Source: Microbacterium sp. W4I20 (GTDB taxonomy: Bacteria; Actinomycetota; Actinomycetes; Actinomycetales; Microbacteriaceae). From it: a stretch of 64,000 bases of DNA. The notes beneath the pieces are model-generated. The model had not been told where the DNA came from. It did no database searches and saw only the letters and a program-made list of their open reading frames with translations. Location of the stretch: positions 1,488,001 through 1,552,000 of the forward strand of contig NZ_JAUSYB010000001.1 of NCBI RefSeq assembly GCF_030816505.1, given 5' to 3'. Each line of letters begins with the position of its first letter. Position 1 is the stretch's first letter. Below are positions 1 to 9,831 of this stretch, piece by piece. The position numbers were made by a program, and so were the translations under genes.

Positions 1-549
1 GCAGCCGCCGACGCTCACCGCTCTGCCGTCGAGACGGGCGAGAACGCGCACGTGCTCCCCCGCAGCGAGTCCCGCTGAGACCTCTTCGTGTTCGACGCGG
101 AGTCCTTCGTCGTCGAGCGCCACCTGTTCCCAGACCGGCACGTTGATCGCGTCGACCTCGCGCACCTGGTCAAGCGTCCGCACGACTTCCGCGGTCGCGG
201 CGGAGGGCACGTCGACCGCGAGTTCGTCGATCGCTCGGGCGAACACCGCGACCGTGTCGATGTGTTCGGCGCCGCGACGCTGCATCTGCGCCTCGAGGTC
301 GGGGGCATCGGAGGGGTTCGTCCAGAAAGTGAGCCGGTCCTCGCCCCATCCGCGGGTGCGTTCGATCGCGTGATCGACCACGGTCGCGGCATCCGCCGTC
401 GAGCTCACCTGGGAGGCGCGCACCCCGCCACCGAGCTGGGAGGGATATCGCACCAGCAGCAGGTGCTCGTTCGTCTGCTCGCTGCCGCGCGGGAACCACG
501 CCCAGGCGGCAGCCGCTCGAAGGATGTCGTCTGTCGTGTGCGTGGTCAC
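1..549 (-). CDS. GNAT-like N-acetyltransferase, 3' end cut off by the window
   Basis: An open frame of 183 codons begins with GTG at 549 and runs to the window edge with no stop. The visible C-terminal part (VLARLDGRAVSVGGC) resembles the strand of GNAT acetyltransferases that leads to the acetyl-CoA loop, and the preceding 150 residues look like the N-terminal domain of two-domain actinobacterial GNATs. The acceptor cannot be named. The start overlaps the stop of the upstream nuclease-helicase gene by 4 bp (GTGA), so the two are probably translated together. The family call rests on weak visible similarity and the acetyl-CoA motif itself lies outside the window. Confidence 0.6.
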   Translation of the reverse strand, partial: MTTHTTDDILRAAAAWAWFPRGSEQTNEHLLLVRYPSQLGGGVRASQVSSTADAATVVDHAIERTRGWGEDRLTFWTNPSDAPDLEAQMQRRGAEHIDTVAVFARAIDELAVDVPSAATAEVVRTLDQVREVDAINVPVWEQVALDDEGLRVEHEEVSAGLAAGEHVRVLARLDGRAVSVGGC

Positions 550-3500
550 TGCGCGGCCCCCACGAGCCGGGCGAACGCGCTGAGCCGGGCGACGCCCTCG
601 GGTGTGTACGGAAGATCGTCGAGCAGCGCCGGCGAATGGATCAGGTAGGCGACGGCCTGGGCACGGGAGATGGCCACGTTGAGGCGGTTCTGCAGCAGCA
701 GGAACTCCGGTCCACGCGGGGCGTCGCGCCCGCTGGATGCGGCGAGCGAGGTGATCGAGACGACGGCCTCCTTGCCCTGGAAATTGTCGACGGTGCCGAC
801 CGGGACGTCAGGGAAGCCGCCATCGGCCAGGGCATCGAGGACCAGTTGGCGCTGCGCGTTGTACGGCGTGACGACGATGATGTCGGACTGCACGAGCGGC
901 CGGGTCGACGCATCGGGGTCGTTGTCGGTGAAGGTCCGCCCGACGAGATCGCGGACCAGACGCACCACCTCGGCCGCTTCTTCGGGCGACTGGGTCGCAT
1001 TGCCACGGTGCCGGAGGGGCAGCACGTGCAGCCCGGGTTCGATGCCCTCGATCGATCGCCGTTCGGTGCCGGGGGCTGAGGCGAGTTGCCCCGCGTAGGC
1101 CAGCTTCGACACCGGGGCTGCGACGAGCGGGTGCATACGCCAGGACCTCGCGAGAAAGTACCCGTATTCGGGGCGGACGACCGGGTCGCCGTCCATGACC
1201 CACCCGAGCGCCGACGTGTCGACCGGTTCGGGATGGGCGCCCTGGCTGACCTGCGGCAGCTGCTGGGGGTCGCCGAGCAGAAGCAGCCGCTTCGCGCCCG
1301 CCGCGACGGCGATCGTCGAGGCGAGCGAGAACTGCCCTGCCTCGTCGATCACGAGCAGGTCGAGGCCGCCCCGGTCGACGCGCTGGACGTTGCTGAAGTC
1401 CCACGCCGTGCCGCCGACCACGACGCCCTCGTCGGCGTGCTCGGCGAGGAACGAAGCCATGCCGCTCTTCGGGATCGCCGTGTAGGGGATATCCGCCTCG
1501 CTGTCCTTCGGCGCTTTCCCGACCTGCGAGGGCGAGACCCCGTCGGCGACGACTCGGCCGAGCAGCGTCTCGATGATGGCGTGCGACTGCGCGACCACGC
1601 CCACCTTGAAGCCGTGTTCGTTCACGAGACGGGCGATCGCCTGCGAGCCGGTGTAGGTCTTGCCCGTCCCCGGCGGGCCCTGCACGGCCAGGTAGCTGCG
1701 ATCGAGGTCGAGGACGCCGCGCACGATCGCCTCGATGACGTCGTCGCCCGCCGCCGGAATCGATGCTCCCGACGTGGTGCGCGGGGGGATACGCCGAAGG
1801 ATGTCGGTGGCGGGGTCTGCCGGGAAGTCAGGAGCGGCCGCATGCACGGCATCCGCCCACTCGTCGATGGCACCCTGCAGAGACACGACGCGGGGAGGTG
1901 CGGCCGGTGTGAGCGCCACGGGAAGCTCATCCCAGGTCTGCCCCTGCACCGCCGATTCGGTCACGAGGTAGCCGTCGTCGAGCACCTCGGTCACCGTGAC
2001 CGTATGCGGGACGTGCACCGCCCGCGACGGGACCTCGGTGTCGAACGGAGCGGGCACCTCATAGAGCGCGAACGGCTGCGAGCCGACACCGAGCGTGGTG
2101 CCCGGCGATACCTCGCCCCGGATCTCGATGTCGCGCGACATCACCCGACGCCCCTCACCGATGCTCCACTCCCGGCCGACGGTCGACGACGTGCGGTCGA
2201 TGCGCACGACATCGCGCGTGCCGTCCCACATGGTCACGGGCTCGCGCAGCCGCTGGAAGTGCGACACCCAGAAGCTCTTCGCCTCGCGGGGGAAGTAGTC
2301 GATGGCGGCCGCGGCCAACCGGTGCACCTGCCCGTCCCCACCTGTCTCGGCGGCGCGCTCCGCGTCGGCGAGCAGAGCCACCGAACGAGGCGACGGCTCG
2401 TAGATGACCTCGTCGATCTCGTCGGGCGGGGCCGGCGTCACGCCCCGCTGACGGGCGATGTCGATCAGCCAGTTGCGCAGTCGACGGGTGGAGACGCAGT
2501 CGTAGCGGTTGTAGTCGGCGAGGTCCACCAGCACGGCATCGGCCTCGGCCTGCTCCCCCGCAGCAGCCAGCTCTCGCGCGGCGACGTACTGGACGATCGA
2601 GTCATCGCCCTTCTGCACATCGCTCGTACGCACATCGTCGCCCATGTAGAGCGGCTCGAGCTTCTTGATCGAGTAGGAGCGCGAGCCGACCCGTACCGTC
2701 CGCAGCACCAGCGGGTAGAGGTCGACGAAGACCCCCTCGCGCAGCAGCCGATCGATCTCGCCCTCGCGCACGCCGTGCCGCGCCGCCATCGCCACCAGAT
2801 GCGAGGTCTCGTACGGGGCGTAGTGGTAGATGTGCATGCCGGGGTGCGCGGCCCGTCGCACCTTCACGAAGTCGAGGAAGTCCTCCAGCGCCCGACGCTC
2901 GTCGGCGAAGGTATGCGCCCACAGGGCCGAGTACTGATCGGTGTTGTCGACCCAGCCGAACAGGTAGTCGATGCCCCAGTGCGCCTCGCCGTCGGCGGCG
3001 GGTTCGGTGTACAGCGGATCGCCCTCGAAGTCGAAGAAGATGTCGCCGTGGCTGGGGACCGGAAGCGTATGAATGGCGGGCGCGTAGTGGACGTCGTAGG
3101 TGGGCGTTCCCTCTGCATCGGCCCTGACCTGCAGTCGCGCCTGGGCACGCAGCGTCTCGAAGGTGTCGACGTTCATGCCGACGGGCGGCTCGGCCGCCGT
3201 CGTCAGCGCATCGATCGTCTCGATCCCGGCTGCCCGCAATCGAGCGCGCTGCACGGGACGCATCCGGGCGATCATCAGCAGATCGCGGTGGTCGAGGACC
3301 TGCTCCTCGCACGTGGCGCATCGACCGCACGCGACGATCTGGAGGTCGCCGCGATCGTCGCCCCACGCGAGGGCAGTGCCGGTCGCGCCATCGGCGATCC
3401 GCCGGTCGGCGATGAGGGCGCGCAGCCGAGCCCGACGCACCTGGAAGAGCGGGAGCAGGTCGTCGACGGCGTGCGTGCTGAGCGAGCTGTCGCCGAGGAT

Positions 3501-4016
3501 CAGGTCGACCTCGTCGGAGCGCGGGATGCCGAGCCGGTCGAGCTGATCGACATATGCCGCCAGCTGCATGAGGGCGGTGACCCGCGCCTTGCGCGCCAGT
3601 TTGGAGTCCTGCACGCGCCAGCGACCATCCACGTCCTTGCGCAGGAAGTCGGCGAATCCGACGAACTCGTCGGTCGCGAAGGCGGCCTGGAAGACCACGA
3701 GAGCGTCGGACCTGAGCGCCTCGACCGTCTCATCGGTCGCCGCCCGGAGGGCCTCAGCGTCCACCGACGAGACCTTCTCGATCCGATGCACGTTCTCGTC
3801 GCCGAGTTCTTCCACGTACCGGGCGAGCACGTTGCGCTCGTGCACATCGCCGAGTAGCGCCGCGCGCTTCAGCGTGGCGTCTTCGGGCTCTTCGACGGCG
3901 GGGACACGACCCAGCTTCGCGTCGATCGCCCGACACCAGGCGAATTCGCACTCGGCGGCCGCCTTGAGATCGCTGGCGCTCCAGATGACGCGCTGTGCCT
4001 CGGTGTCGATCCGCAC
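546..4016 (-). CDS. TM0106-family RecB-like nuclease fused to a DNA2/NAM7-type helicase
   Basis: A 1156-aa two-part protein. The N-terminal half shows the RecB-like/RNase H-type nuclease layout of the TM0106 family, with CEFAWC near residue 23, a CGRCATC cluster near 230, DFEGDP near 330 and YNRYDC near 505. The C-terminal half is a superfamily 1 helicase: Walker A GPPGTGKT near 780, Walker B VIDEAG near 890, DNFQGKE near 1075 and NVAISRA near 1110. The probable role is ATP-driven nucleic acid unwinding with nuclease processing, in repair or RNA/DNA clearance; the substrate is not known. It lies in a coupled pair with the acetyltransferase downstream. All helicase motifs look intact. Confidence 0.88.
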   Translation of the reverse strand: MRIDTEAQRVIWSASDLKAAAECEFAWCRAIDAKLGRVPAVEEPEDATLKRAALLGDVHERNVLARYVEELGDENVHRIEKVSSVDAEALRAATDETVEALRSDALVVFQAAFATDEFVGFADFLRKDVDGRWRVQDSKLARKARVTALMQLAAYVDQLDRLGIPRSDEVDLILGDSSLSTHAVDDLLPLFQVRRARLRALIADRRIADGATGTALAWGDDRGDLQIVACGRCATCEEQVLDHRDLLMIARMRPVQRARLRAAGIETIDALTTAAEPPVGMNVDTFETLRAQARLQVRADAEGTPTYDVHYAPAIHTLPVPSHGDIFFDFEGDPLYTEPAADGEAHWGIDYLFGWVDNTDQYSALWAHTFADERRALEDFLDFVKVRRAAHPGMHIYHYAPYETSHLVAMAARHGVREGEIDRLLREGVFVDLYPLVLRTVRVGSRSYSIKKLEPLYMGDDVRTSDVQKGDDSIVQYVAARELAAAGEQAEADAVLVDLADYNRYDCVSTRRLRNWLIDIARQRGVTPAPPDEIDEVIYEPSPRSVALLADAERAAETGGDGQVHRLAAAAIDYFPREAKSFWVSHFQRLREPVTMWDGTRDVVRIDRTSSTVGREWSIGEGRRVMSRDIEIRGEVSPGTTLGVGSQPFALYEVPAPFDTEVPSRAVHVPHTVTVTEVLDDGYLVTESAVQGQTWDELPVALTPAAPPRVVSLQGAIDEWADAVHAAAPDFPADPATDILRRIPPRTTSGASIPAAGDDVIEAIVRGVLDLDRSYLAVQGPPGTGKTYTGSQAIARLVNEHGFKVGVVAQSHAIIETLLGRVVADGVSPSQVGKAPKDSEADIPYTAIPKSGMASFLAEHADEGVVVGGTAWDFSNVQRVDRGGLDLLVIDEAGQFSLASTIAVAAGAKRLLLLGDPQQLPQVSQGAHPEPVDTSALGWVMDGDPVVRPEYGYFLARSWRMHPLVAAPVSKLAYAGQLASAPGTERRSIEGIEPGLHVLPLRHRGNATQSPEEAAEVVRLVRDLVGRTFTDNDPDASTRPLVQSDIIVVTPYNAQRQLVLDALADGGFPDVPVGTVDNFQGKEAVVSITSLAASSGRDAPRGPEFLLLQNRLNVAISRAQAVAYLIHSPALLDDLPYTPEGVARLSAFARLVGAAQ

Positions 4017-4093
4017 GATGCTCCCGTTCTGTCGGATGCTTCGACACTATCCGCGGCATCCGACACGGCACGAACCGCGCAGGCTTCTCTACG

Positions 4094-4912
4094 TCAGCGC
4101 CACCAGGTGTCGTCGGGGGTCACCGGCAGGTGCCGCTTGTGCTGCGTGGCGAGGTACTTGGCCTCGATCCGCCCCGCGACTTCCGGGTCGACGTGGCGCC
4201 CCTCGAGGAAGTCGTCGATCTGCTCGTAGGTGAGGCCGAGCTCGTCCTCGTCGGCGCGTCCGGGCTGGCCGTCGAGGAGGTCGGCGGTCGGCACCTTGAA
4301 CGCGAGCCGGTCGGGAGCATCCAGGAACCGCAGCAGGGATCGACCCTGGCGCTTGGACAGACCGGACAGCGGGAGGATGTCGGCTGCTCCATCGCCGAAC
4401 TTCGTGTAGAAGCCGGTCACGGCCTCGGCTGCATGATCGGTGCCGATCACCAGGAGCCCGTCGTGGCCGGCCAGCGCATACTGTGTGACCATCCGCACGC
4501 GGGCCTTGATGTTCCCGCGGTTGAAATCGCTGATATCGCTGGTGACGGCGAACTCGATGTCCTCCTCGACCCCGTCGACGCCGTTCTGGATGTTCACCTC
4601 GACCGAGGCATCCGGTGCGATGAACTCCAGCGCCGCCTCTGCATCCGCGGCGTCGGCCTGCACGCGGTACGGCAGGCGCACCGCGAGGAACTTCGCCTCG
4701 CCGCCCTCGGCGCGCACCCGCTCGACCGCGAGTTGCGCGAGGCGCCCGGCGAGGGTCGAGTCCTGCCCGCCGGAGATGCCGAGGACGAAGCCTCTCGCTC
4801 CGGTGGTGCGCAGGTAGTCGACGAGGAAGCGGACGCGCCGCTCCACCTCGGCTTCGGGGTCGATCTCGGGCTTGACTCCGAGGTCTTCGGAGATCTGCTG
4901 CTGCAGGGTCAT
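4094..4912 (-). CDS. nadE: Ammonia-dependent NAD+ synthetase
   Basis: This 272-aa enzyme amidates deamido-NAD (NaAD) to NAD+ in the last step of NAD synthesis, in the cytoplasm. The PP-loop SGGQDST at residues 47-53 is the ATP-binding motif of the family, and the C-terminal half carries the usual [11 protein letters not shown] segment. The length fits the single-domain NadE of E. coli and Bacillus, so there is no glutaminase domain and the amide donor should be ammonia. The ATG at 4912 lies 7-11 nt after a GGAGG-like ribosome site on the minus strand. It is divergent from the nucleosidase at 5024, and the two share a short promoter region. Confidence 0.95.
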   Translation of the reverse strand: MTLQQQISEDLGVKPEIDPEAEVERRVRFLVDYLRTTGARGFVLGISGGQDSTLAGRLAQLAVERVRAEGGEAKFLAVRLPYRVQADAADAEAALEFIAPDASVEVNIQNGVDGVEEDIEFAVTSDISDFNRGNIKARVRMVTQYALAGHDGLLVIGTDHAAEAVTGFYTKFGDGAADILPLSGLSKRQGRSLLRFLDAPDRLAFKVPTADLLDGQPGRADEDELGLTYEQIDDFLEGRHVDPEVAGRIEAKYLATQHKRHLPVTPDDTWWR

Positions 4913-5023
4913 GGAGGTCCTCCGGTCTTCTCCCCATCAGTATGCTCCCCCAGTGTTACATCGGAATGACGTGCCGGGCGCGGAGCGGGACGTGCGGCCG
5001 GCGGGCGATGGGACAATGGAGGA

Positions 5024-5581
5024 GTGAGACTCCTCGTCGCCGCGATGGCATCCGAACTCGAAGCGTTCCCCGACGACCTGCACGGTTTCGATCAGCTCGT
5101 CACCGGCGAGGGCAAGATGCAGGCGACCCACGCGCTGACCCGCGCGCTCGCGGCGAAGGAGTACGAGGAGGTCGTCGTGGTCGGCACAGCCGGGGGGATC
5201 GACCCCGCGCTCGAAGCCGTGGTGCACGAGATCGGAAGCGCGCTGCAGCACGACGTCTTCGATCTCGACGGCGTGGCCGGGCAGCACGTGTCGTTGCCCG
5301 CACGCGTGTCGACGGGTCGCGACGGCGTGCTGATCGCAACGGGCGACAGCTTCGTCGGCGATGCGGGCATCACCGCGGTCATCCGTCCCTCTGGCGCGGG
5401 CCTGGTCGACATGGAGACCTACGCGTACATCTGGGTCGCGCAGCAGTTCGGGGTGCCTGTCCGCGCGTTCCGCGCCATCTCCGACCGCGCCGAAGCGGGA
5501 GCGCTGGTCGATTTCCGGGCCGCGATCGCGCGGTGCAGTGTGATGCTGCGTGAGAAGATCCGCGAGCAGTACGGCGTCTGA
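5024..5581 (+). CDS. Nucleosidase of the MTA/SAH nucleosidase (PNP) fold
   Basis: This 185-aa protein has the purine nucleoside phosphorylase/nucleosidase fold: VVVGTAGGIDP near residue 50 forms the base/phosphate-site loop, VDMETYA near 130 holds the ribose-binding Met-Glu, and ISDRAE near 155 holds the catalytic Asp. It should cleave the N-glycosidic bond of a nucleoside such as methylthioadenosine or S-adenosylhomocysteine, but it is shorter than the usual 230-aa MtnN, so the exact substrate is uncertain. The GTG start at 5024 has a GACAAT hexamer ending 6 nt upstream, the spacing expected for a leaderless transcript. Its stop is 3 bp from the convergent sbcC stop. Confidence 0.8.
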   Translation: MRLLVAAMASELEAFPDDLHGFDQLVTGEGKMQATHALTRALAAKEYEEVVVVGTAGGIDPALEAVVHEIGSALQHDVFDLDGVAGQHVSLPARVSTGRDGVLIATGDSFVGDAGITAVIRPSGAGLVDMETYAYIWVAQQFGVPVRAFRAISDRAEAGALVDFRAAIARCSVMLREKIREQYGV

Positions 5582-5584
5582 CCG

Positions 5585-8500
5585 TCAGCGTGTCTCGATG
5601 ATGCTCGGCCCGTTCGGCGTGGCCCGCACCGTGAGCTGAGCGGGGATCTGCTCCTGCATGGCCTCGACGTGGCTGATCACGCCGACCGTTCGTCCGCCCT
5701 GCCGCAGTTCGTCGAGCGTCCGCATCGCGACATCGAGGGTGTCGCCGTCGAGGGAACCGAAACCCTCATCGATGAAGAGCGTGTCGAGGCGGATGCCGCC
5801 GGCCCGGGCCGTGACCACCTCAGCGAGACCGAGCGCGAGGGCGAGCGAGGTGAGGAACGTCTCGCCACCGGAGAGCGACTGCGGCGGGCGAGCCTGCCCG
5901 GTGAAGGCGTCTGAGACCACGATGCCGAGCCCGGATGCTGCGCCCCGGGCAGCCAGCGCGTCGGAGTGCTGCAGCTGGTAGCGGCCGGTGGACATGTCGT
6001 ACAGCCGTCGATTGGCCGCCTCGACGATCTCCTCCAGCTCTGCCGCGAGCACGAATGTCTCCAGCGTCATCTTGCGGGTGTTGGCTCCGCGGCCGGCGAT
6101 CGTGTCGGCGAGGTTCTGCAACACCTCGAACTCCGCGGCGTCCTCTCCGGTGCGCGCGTGCTCGGCGGCCGCAGATCGAAGGAGATCGTCGAGACGCTCC
6201 GCCGTACCGGATGCACGGCTCGCCTCGTCGACAGCGCGCGTCCATGCGGCACGGGCGGAGGCGGCGGCATCTTCGGCCGGAGTCAGATCGATCGGCTCCT
6301 CCGGCAGAGTGCGCAGCTCGAGGTCGAACAGGATCGACCTCTCCTTCTCGCGCTGCACCGCATGCTGGGAGATGCGCAGCTCGAGGGCCTCCTGGATCGC
6401 GGCAGTCCGGAGTGCGCGTTCGGCGGCCGAGACGTCGGCGAAGCTGGATGCCGCGAGCGCCGACTCCTGCTCCTCCTGCGCCTCGGCGAGAGCGCGGGAC
6501 CTGCGTGCCCGCTCGGCGGTCGCGGCGGCCAAGGCCCGAGCGGCAGCGACCTTCGCCGACGCGTCGGCCTGGCGCTCGGCGACGGTGGCGAATGGTCCTC
6601 GGGCTTCGGCGATCAGCGCGCGGGCCTCGGCGATCCGCTGGTCGAGCACGACGAGCTGCTCGCGGGCCGCGGCGAGGGTCGCTGCGGCATCCGCGCGTTC
6701 CCGCTCGAGCCGCTCGCCGCGGCCGACGATCTCCTGCAGCTGCGCCTCCACCGACTTCACCCGGTCTGCGGCGGCGAGGCTCTGCGTGTGCAGGTCGGCG
6801 GCGGCGGCTCGTTCTGTCTCCGTCTGCTCGACGCTGCGCCCGTCGGCTCTGGAGTCTGCAGCGGCGAGCTCGGCCCGTAGCGCCGACGCGGTGGCGGCGG
6901 CGGTGTGCTCCTCGCCGGCCGCGCGGTCGCGGGCGGCCTCGGCGGCGGCGAGGTCGTCGGCCGAGACGGGGTCGGCGTGGGTGGCCGGTGCCGGATGCTC
7001 GTGGGCTCCGCACACCGGACACGGCTGGTCGTCGACGAGACCGGAGGCGAGTTCTCCCGCCATGCCGTCGAAGCGGCGCTGCCGCAGTGTCGCCAGAGTG
7101 GTCTGCGCCGCGGCATGGACCGCCGTCGTGGCGGCAAGGTGCTGCTCGGCGAGCTGCTGCTCCGCGCGCAGTCGTTGGGCATCGTGGGCGGCGGCGGCGC
7201 GTGCATCGGCGTTGTCGCGAGCGGCGCGGAGATCCGTCTCGCGGTCGGCGAGGCGCCGCGCGACGTCGCGCTCGGCCGTCAGCGCATCGGTCTGTTCGGG
7301 CAGCGCGGCACGATCGGCCGCTCCCGCCTCCACGCGTGCGGCGGCCGTCTGAACGGCCGCTTCCGCTGCGCGCAGCTCGGACGCGAGCACCGGTTCCTGC
7401 TGTTCGAGCTCGCGCGCACGGTCCCACGCGCCGCTCTCCCTGGTGCGCTCGACGGCCCAGGCCTCGAGGTCGTCCACGCTCGTGACCTCGAACAGCGCCC
7501 ACGCGGCACGGGCGGTCTCCTCCGACTCGTTCGCCGCCTCGAGAGCCGTCCTCGCCCGGGCGACGGCGGCGATGACGGTGCGCAACCCTTCGGCAGACCG
7601 GGCGTCGGCGAGCTCGGCACGAGCCGCCGCGACCGTGGGCTCCTCGTCGTCGAGGCGCGCGAGCGCCACGCGGGCCCGGTCGCGTTCGGCCTGATCACGC
7701 CGCTCTTCCCGCCGTAGCGCGAGCAGCGCGTCGGCATCGGTCGAGTGCTTCTCCGCCTCGGCGCGCTCGGATGCGCGACGCTCCGCACGGTAGTCGGCGC
7801 GTGCCTTCGCCCGTGTCAGCTCCTCGAGGCGCTGCGTGGTCGTCGCCGCGGCACCCGGCACGGTCGGTACGTCTCCGCGGTCGCCGGGTGCGGCGTCCAT
7901 CGATCCGACCGCGTCGGCGGAGTCACCCCAGAGCTCGGCGCTCGTGACGAGCCGCTCGGCTTCCTCGACTCGGGCGGCGACGGTCGCGAGCCGGGCGCCC
8001 AGGGCGTGTTCGGCCGCCCTGCGCCGCTCGTCGAACCGCGCCTGCACATCTTCGAACCGCTGGGTGCCGAACAGCCGGCGCAGCAGCGTCTGGCGATCCT
8101 TGCTGCCGGCGAGCAGGAACTCGGAGAACCGGTTCTGGGCGAGCAGGATGACCTGCAGGAACTGCTCCCTGCTCAGCTGCAGGATCTCATCGAGCTCGTT
8201 CGCCACGTCGACCGCGCGCGCCGCGCGGCCGATCCAGCCGGCATCCGTCCACTCGTCGAGCGCGACACCCTGGGCCTGCTTGGTCATGCCGCCGCCGCGC
8301 TTGGCCGGACGCATGTACTCCGGCGAACGCGTCACCCGGAATCGACCGGCCGAGGCGCTGAACTCGACGACAACCTCCGAGATGTCGTCCGGCTCGCAGT
8401 GGTCGCTGCGCAGCCGCTTCTCGCCGCCGTCGTACCGCGGCACGCCGCCGTAGAGACCGAAGCAGACGGCGTCGAGGATGCTGGACTTGCCCGCGCCTGT

Positions 8501-8608
8501 GCGACCGGCGATCAGGAAGATGCCGTCGTCGGCGAACGCGTCGAAGTCGACCGTCTGGCGCGACCGGAACGGGCCGAACCCCTCGACCTCCAGGCGGTGG
8601 AGACGCAT
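5585..8608 (-). CDS. sbcC: SbcC, ATPase subunit of the SbcCD (Rad50/Mre11-type) nuclease
   Basis: This 1007-aa SMC-like ATPase pairs with SbcD to open hairpin and cruciform DNA and process double-strand break ends. Walker A AGRTGAGKSS lies near residues 34-43, the long Ala/Arg/Glu-rich middle is the coiled coil, the zinc hook CPVCGAHEH lies near residue 533 at its apex, the ABC signature SLSGGE near 918 and Walker B LFIDEGFGSLD near 946. Domain order and length match the actinobacterial family. The ATG at 8608 directly abuts the sbcD stop codon with no gap, so the two are co-transcribed. The coiled-coil coding region gives long meaningless open frames on the opposite strand. Confidence 0.95.
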   Translation of the reverse strand: MRLHRLEVEGFGPFRSRQTVDFDAFADDGIFLIAGRTGAGKSSILDAVCFGLYGGVPRYDGGEKRLRSDHCEPDDISEVVVEFSASAGRFRVTRSPEYMRPAKRGGGMTKQAQGVALDEWTDAGWIGRAARAVDVANELDEILQLSREQFLQVILLAQNRFSEFLLAGSKDRQTLLRRLFGTQRFEDVQARFDERRRAAEHALGARLATVAARVEEAERLVTSAELWGDSADAVGSMDAAPGDRGDVPTVPGAAATTTQRLEELTRAKARADYRAERRASERAEAEKHSTDADALLALRREERRDQAERDRARVALARLDDEEPTVAAARAELADARSAEGLRTVIAAVARARTALEAANESEETARAAWALFEVTSVDDLEAWAVERTRESGAWDRARELEQQEPVLASELRAAEAAVQTAAARVEAGAADRAALPEQTDALTAERDVARRLADRETDLRAARDNADARAAAAHDAQRLRAEQQLAEQHLAATTAVHAAAQTTLATLRQRRFDGMAGELASGLVDDQPCPVCGAHEHPAPATHADPVSADDLAAAEAARDRAAGEEHTAAATASALRAELAAADSRADGRSVEQTETERAAAADLHTQSLAAADRVKSVEAQLQEIVGRGERLERERADAAATLAAAREQLVVLDQRIAEARALIAEARGPFATVAERQADASAKVAAARALAAATAERARRSRALAEAQEEQESALAASSFADVSAAERALRTAAIQEALELRISQHAVQREKERSILFDLELRTLPEEPIDLTPAEDAAASARAAWTRAVDEASRASGTAERLDDLLRSAAAEHARTGEDAAEFEVLQNLADTIAGRGANTRKMTLETFVLAAELEEIVEAANRRLYDMSTGRYQLQHSDALAARGAASGLGIVVSDAFTGQARPPQSLSGGETFLTSLALALGLAEVVTARAGGIRLDTLFIDEGFGSLDGDTLDVAMRTLDELRQGGRTVGVISHVEAMQEQIPAQLTVRATPNGPSIIETR

Positions 8609-9784
8609 CTAGACGAGCGCTTCCGCGCGCACCCGATCGTCGAGCACCGCGCGGATCAGCTCGGTCTCGGTCTCGGTCGCCCCGCGGCCCGCCCGCACGT
8701 GCTCGAGGAAGGCCTCGATGCGCTCGGTGTCTGTGACCGCGGCGCGCAGTCGCTGCGAGTACGACCGCTCCCGCTCTTCCGGCGCGGCGACCGGCTGGTG
8801 CTGGACCATCGCGCAGAACGGGAAGCTCTCGCGCAGCCGCCGCATCGGCTCGGGCTGTGGTGTCGCATCGGTGTAGATCGCGCACACCCAGTCTTCGGCG
8901 TGGGCGGCGATGTTGGCCGCGGCGAGGATCTCGTCGAGCGGACCGGTGAGGGTGACCAGCCGACGCGGCACCGGGAGCTCGAGCCATTCGACCGATGCGA
9001 GCCCCTGAGCGTCGAGCTCGACCAGCCACGATCCGCGAGGTTTATGCTGCTCGCCGAAGCTGTAGTGCAGCGGCGCTCCGGCGTACCGCACACCATCGCT
9101 GAGCTGCTGCCGCCCGTGGATGTGGCCGAGCGCCACGTAGTCGGGGCCGTCGAACACATCCAGCGGCACGACGTCGAGGCCGCCCTGCCGTACTTCTCGC
9201 TCGAGCCCCACCGTCGCGTCGACACCCTGGGCGAAGCAGTGCGCGATGGCGACGGAGCGCCCGGGGTTCGCGCTCATACCGGCGCGGACGAGGTCCATGG
9301 CGTGCGCCATCGTCTGCGCCTGAGTGCGCAGCTGCCGACCCTCGGAGTCGCCCTCCGGCCAGTGCTGCCGCACGATCGCCGGCTCGAGGTACGGGATCCC
9401 GAAGAACTGCACCGGACCGTGCTCATCGCTGAGAGTGACCGGCACCCCGACCGCGAGCGGATCGGTCAGGACGTGGATGCCCTCACGCAGAAGCCGGGCC
9501 TGGAAGCCGAGCCGAGCCGCCGAGTCATGGTTGCCGCTCGTCACGATGACGCGCGCCCCGGTCTCATGCAGCGCCACGAGCGCATCGCCGAGCAGTGTGT
9601 AGGCCGGGCCCGACGGCGTCGCCGAGTCGAACACGTCTCCCGCCACGATCACGACGTCGACGGAATTCTGTCGCACCTGCTCGGTGAGCGCTCCGAGCAC
9701 CTCGGACAGCGCGTCCATGGTCGAGTGACCGTGGAACGTGCGACCGATGTGCCAGTCGGAGGTGTGCAGGATTCGCATACTCAC
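8609..9784 (-). CDS. sbcD: SbcD, nuclease subunit of SbcCD
   Basis: This 391-aa calcineurin-like phosphoesterase is the Mre11-type nuclease of the SbcCD complex. The metal-binding motifs appear in order: TSDWHIGR at residues 9-16, VAGDVFD, SGNHDS and, further on, GHIHGRQ. It cuts DNA ends and hairpins in an ATP- and SbcC-dependent manner. It is the first gene of the sbcDC pair, with sbcC starting immediately after its stop codon. A start three codons later (the second Met of MSMRIL) is equally possible. No intact gene lies between its start and the DIP1984 gene, only a 250-bp structured spacer. Confidence 0.94.
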   Translation of the reverse strand: MSMRILHTSDWHIGRTFHGHSTMDALSEVLGALTEQVRQNSVDVVIVAGDVFDSATPSGPAYTLLGDALVALHETGARVIVTSGNHDSAARLGFQARLLREGIHVLTDPLAVGVPVTLSDEHGPVQFFGIPYLEPAIVRQHWPEGDSEGRQLRTQAQTMAHAMDLVRAGMSANPGRSVAIAHCFAQGVDATVGLEREVRQGGLDVVPLDVFDGPDYVALGHIHGRQQLSDGVRYAGAPLHYSFGEQHKPRGSWLVELDAQGLASVEWLELPVPRRLVTLTGPLDEILAAANIAAHAEDWVCAIYTDATPQPEPMRRLRESFPFCAMVQHQPVAAPEERERSYSQRLRAAVTDTERIEAFLEHVRAGRGATETETELIRAVLDDRVRAEALV

Positions 9785-9831
9785 ACGCTACGAACCACCT
9801 CCGACATTCCGTCTCAGGCGTGCCGCAGACG

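Noticed and set aside
1086..3857. 923-codon open frame on the plus strand opposite the nuclease-helicase gene
   Set aside because: It is rich in Arg, His and Val without domains, while the minus strand has all helicase motifs. It is a high-GC shadow frame.
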